Shown here one piece after another: positions 62,359-64,000 of a stretch of 64,000 nucleotides of DNA. The stretch comes from Mycoplana dimorpha (GTDB lineage: Bacteria; Pseudomonadota; Alphaproteobacteria; Rhizobiales; Rhizobiaceae): contig NZ_PZZZ01000001.1 in the NCBI RefSeq assembly GCF_003046475.1, positions 62,001 through 126,000 of the forward strand. Reading direction: 5' to 3'. Position numbers and translations under genes: made by a program. The notes beneath the pieces are model-generated. The model was given only the letters and a program-made list of their open reading frames with translations. It was not told the DNA's origin and made no database searches. Each line of letters starts with the position of its first letter. Positions within the stretch are counted from its first letter, which is position 1.

Positions 62359-64000
62359 CTAGCCCGCGGCGCCGACGCCGATTTGCTTCTGGCCGAGCGC
62401 CTTGAACACGGTCGCGACAATGCCAGCGCGGTCGAGGCCCGCCTTGGCATACATCGCCTCGGGCTTGGCCTGCTCCATCCAGATGTCGGGCAGCACCAGC
62501 GGCCGCACCTTCAGGCCGGTCTCAAGCAGGCCCTCAAGGGCGAGGAACTGCAGGACATGGCTGCCGAAGCCGCCGATCGCCCCTTCCTCGATGGTCACCA
62601 GCACCTCGTGATGGCGGGCGAGCTGGCGGATCAGGTCGTGGTCGAGCGGCTTGGCGAACCGCGCATCGGCGACGGTCGTGGGAAGCCCGGCGGCGTCGAG
62701 ATCCTCGGCGGCGAGCAGGCAGTCGGCAAGGCGTGTACCGAACGACAGCAGCGCCACCTTGGAGCCCTGCTTGACGACGCGGCCCTTGCCGATCTGGAGA
62801 ATTTCGCCGCGGACCGGCATGTCGACGCCGACACCCTCGCCGCGCGGATAGCGAAACGAGATCGGGCCGTCGTCGTAGGCGGCGGCGGTGCGCACCATAT
62901 GCTTCAGCTCCGCCTCGTCCGCGGCCGCCATGACCACGAAGCCGGGCAGGGTGGCGAGATAGGTGGTGTCGAACGACCCGGCATGGGTGGGCCCGTCAGC
63001 GCCGACGAAGCCGGCGCGGTCGATCGGGAAGCGCACCGGCAGGCCCTGGATCGCGACATCGTGCACGACCTGGTCATAGGCGCGCTGCAGGAAGGTCGAA
63101 TAGAGGGCCGCAAACGGCTTGTAGCCCTCGGCGGCGAGGCCGGCGGCAAAGGTGACGGCATGCTGCTCGGCGATGCCGACGTCGAAGAGGCGGGCCGGAT
63201 AGATGTCGCCGAACTTGTCGAGGCCGGTGCCGTTCGGCATGGCGGCAGTGATGCCTACGATCTTGTCGTCCTCCGCCGCTTCCTGGATCAGCGCCTCGGC
63301 GAACACCGAGGTGTAGGAGGGGGCGTTCGGCTTCACCTTCGCCTGCGCGCCGGTGATGACGTCGAAGCGGTTGACGCCGTGGTACTTGTCGGCGGCGGCT
63401 TCGGCCGGCGCATAGCCCTTGCCCTTCTGGGTCACGACGTGGATCAGCACCGGACCGAGGGCATGGTCGCGCACGTTGCGCAGCACCGGCAGCAGGTGAT
63501 CGAACGAATGGCCGTCGATCGGGCCGATATGGTAGAAGCCCATCTCCTCGAACAGGGTACCGCCGGTGACGTAGCCGCGCGCGTGCTCGACGGCGCGGGT
63601 GATCGCCCGGTCGACCGATTTGCCGAGATAGGCGGTCAGCTTCTTGCCGAGCTCGCGCATGCCCATGTAGGTCCGCCCCGAGGCGAGCCGGGCCAGGTAG
63701 GCGCTCATGGCGCCGGTCGGCGGCGCGATCGACATGTCGTTGTCGTTGAGGATGACGATCAGGCGGGCGTCGAGCGCGCCGGCATTGTTCATCGCCTCGT
63801 AGGCCATGCCGGCCGACATGGCGCCGTCGCCGATCACGGCGATGACGTTGCGATCGGTGCCGGACAGCCCGGAGGCGACCGCCATGCCGAGACCCGCCGA
63901 GATCGAGGTCGAGGAATGCGCCGCGCCGAACGGGTCGTATTCGCTTTCCGCCCGTCGGGTGAAACCGGACAGGCCGTTCTCCTGTCGCAGCGTGCGGATC
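62359..64000 (-). CDS. dxs: 1-deoxy-D-xylulose-5-phosphate synthase (5' partial)
   Basis: DXS makes DXP from pyruvate and glyceraldehyde 3-phosphate, the entry to the MEP pathway. The window holds codons to the edge, about 546 residues; about 90-100 N-terminal residues are outside. The thiamine diphosphate motif [16 protein letters not shown] is present near the visible start, with [15 protein letters not shown] upstream of it, then [11 protein letters not shown], and the transketolase region [16 protein letters not shown]. It shares the strand with tlyA and RlmD, but is separated by the repeat at 62154. Confidence 0.97.
   Translation of the reverse strand, partial: IRTLRQENGLSGFTRRAESEYDPFGAAHSSTSISAGLGMAVASGLSGTDRNVIAVIGDGAMSAGMAYEAMNNAGALDARLIVILNDNDMSIAPPTGAMSAYLARLASGRTYMGMRELGKKLTAYLGKSVDRAITRAVEHARGYVTGGTLFEEMGFYHIGPIDGHSFDHLLPVLRNVRDHALGPVLIHVVTQKGKGYAPAEAAADKYHGVNRFDVITGAQAKVKPNAPSYTSVFAEALIQEAAEDDKIVGITAAMPNGTGLDKFGDIYPARLFDVGIAEQHAVTFAAGLAAEGYKPFAALYSTFLQRAYDQVVHDVAIQGLPVRFPIDRAGFVGADGPTHAGSFDTTYLATLPGFVVMAAADEAELKHMVRTAAAYDDGPISFRYPRGEGVGVDMPVRGEILQIGKGRVVKQGSKVALLSFGTRLADCLLAAEDLDAAGLPTTVADARFAKPLDHDLIRQLARHHEVLVTIEEGAIGGFGSHVLQFLALEGLLETGLKVRPLVLPDIWMEQAKPEAMYAKAGLDRAGIVATVFKALGQKQIGVGAAG

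Noticed and set aside
1-64000. CRISPR arrays, rRNA operons, tRNA genes, complete insertion sequences
   Set aside because: No regular short direct repeats with spacers, no recognisable tRNA T-arm with cloverleaf, no rRNA and no transposase were noticed when reading; weak tRNA genes could still be missed without a scan.

Overview
The window is a gene-dense, GC-rich (apart from a few AT-rich intergenic stretches) chromosomal segment of an alphaproteobacterium, most likely a member of the Rhizobiaceae (Sinorhizobium/Ensifer, Rhizobium, Shinella group). The pointers are the split ATP synthase a-c-b'-b operon with an AtpI leader, glycyl-tRNA synthetase as separate alpha and beta genes, MutL carrying the endonuclease motif, a CTTGAC-N17-CTATGT promoter, a GAAC-N7-GAAC SOS box, short rhizobial-type palindromic repeats, and several small families I know mainly from rhizobia (DUF2093, DUF6101, DUF1217). 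From memory, the order lpxK to rnhB resembles the Sinorhizobium meliloti chromosome; no search was run. About 60 genes are called. I saw no rRNA, tRNA, CRISPR array or intact mobile element.

Layout. 0.1-3.5 kb: lipid A kinase lpxK, DUF2093 and mutL. 3.8-7.5 kb: a signalling group made of a kinase-less PAS/receiver protein, a GGDEF-EAL protein and a PilZ protein, pointing to cyclic-di-GMP control. 7.5-10 kb: a GcvA-like LysR regulator divergent from an MttB-family methyltransferase. 11-15.2 kb: a sugar-acid operon (SDR, dgoK, dgoA, SMP-30 lactonase) divergent from an IclR regulator, with two operator-like copies between them. 15.4-17 kb: two tandem LuxR-type regulators, the second interrupted by an in-frame amber codon. 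17-22.9 kb: Mrp/ApbC ATPase, CorA, Kup and a SleB-type wall hydrolase. 23-25.9 kb: atpI-atpB-atpE-atpF'-atpF with a promoter and a strong terminator.

26-36 kb: rnhB, a radical SAM protein with an upstream SOS box, a GT-A-like protein, moaB, ispE, a TPR lipoprotein-like protein, polyprenyl diphosphate synthase, DUF2007, a tRNA1(Val) methyltransferase homologue and an S49 peptidase. 36-45 kb: glyQ, lemA, DUF2207, glyS, DUF523, a secreted small protein and purD; a short relic resembling a phage DNA polymerase exonuclease lies against the purD 3' end. 45-54 kb: ubiA, DUF6101, a protein with six DUF1217-like repeats, a D-2-hydroxyacid dehydrogenase, Sua5, a degenerate GGDEF protein and a 1-Cys peroxiredoxin. 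54-64 kb: DUF6656-like protein, GH25 lysozyme-like protein, acyl-CoA dehydrogenase, enoyl-CoA hydratase, GreA/GreB homologue, RlmD-type RNA methyltransferase, TlyA and the 5'-truncated dxs.

Most of this is core genome. The parts that deserve a second look are the receiver protein without a kinase, the degenerate diguanylate cyclase, the cysteine-free Mrp, the broken LuxR, the SOS-controlled radical SAM gene, the paired IclR operators, the six-repeat DUF1217 protein and the polymerase relic.
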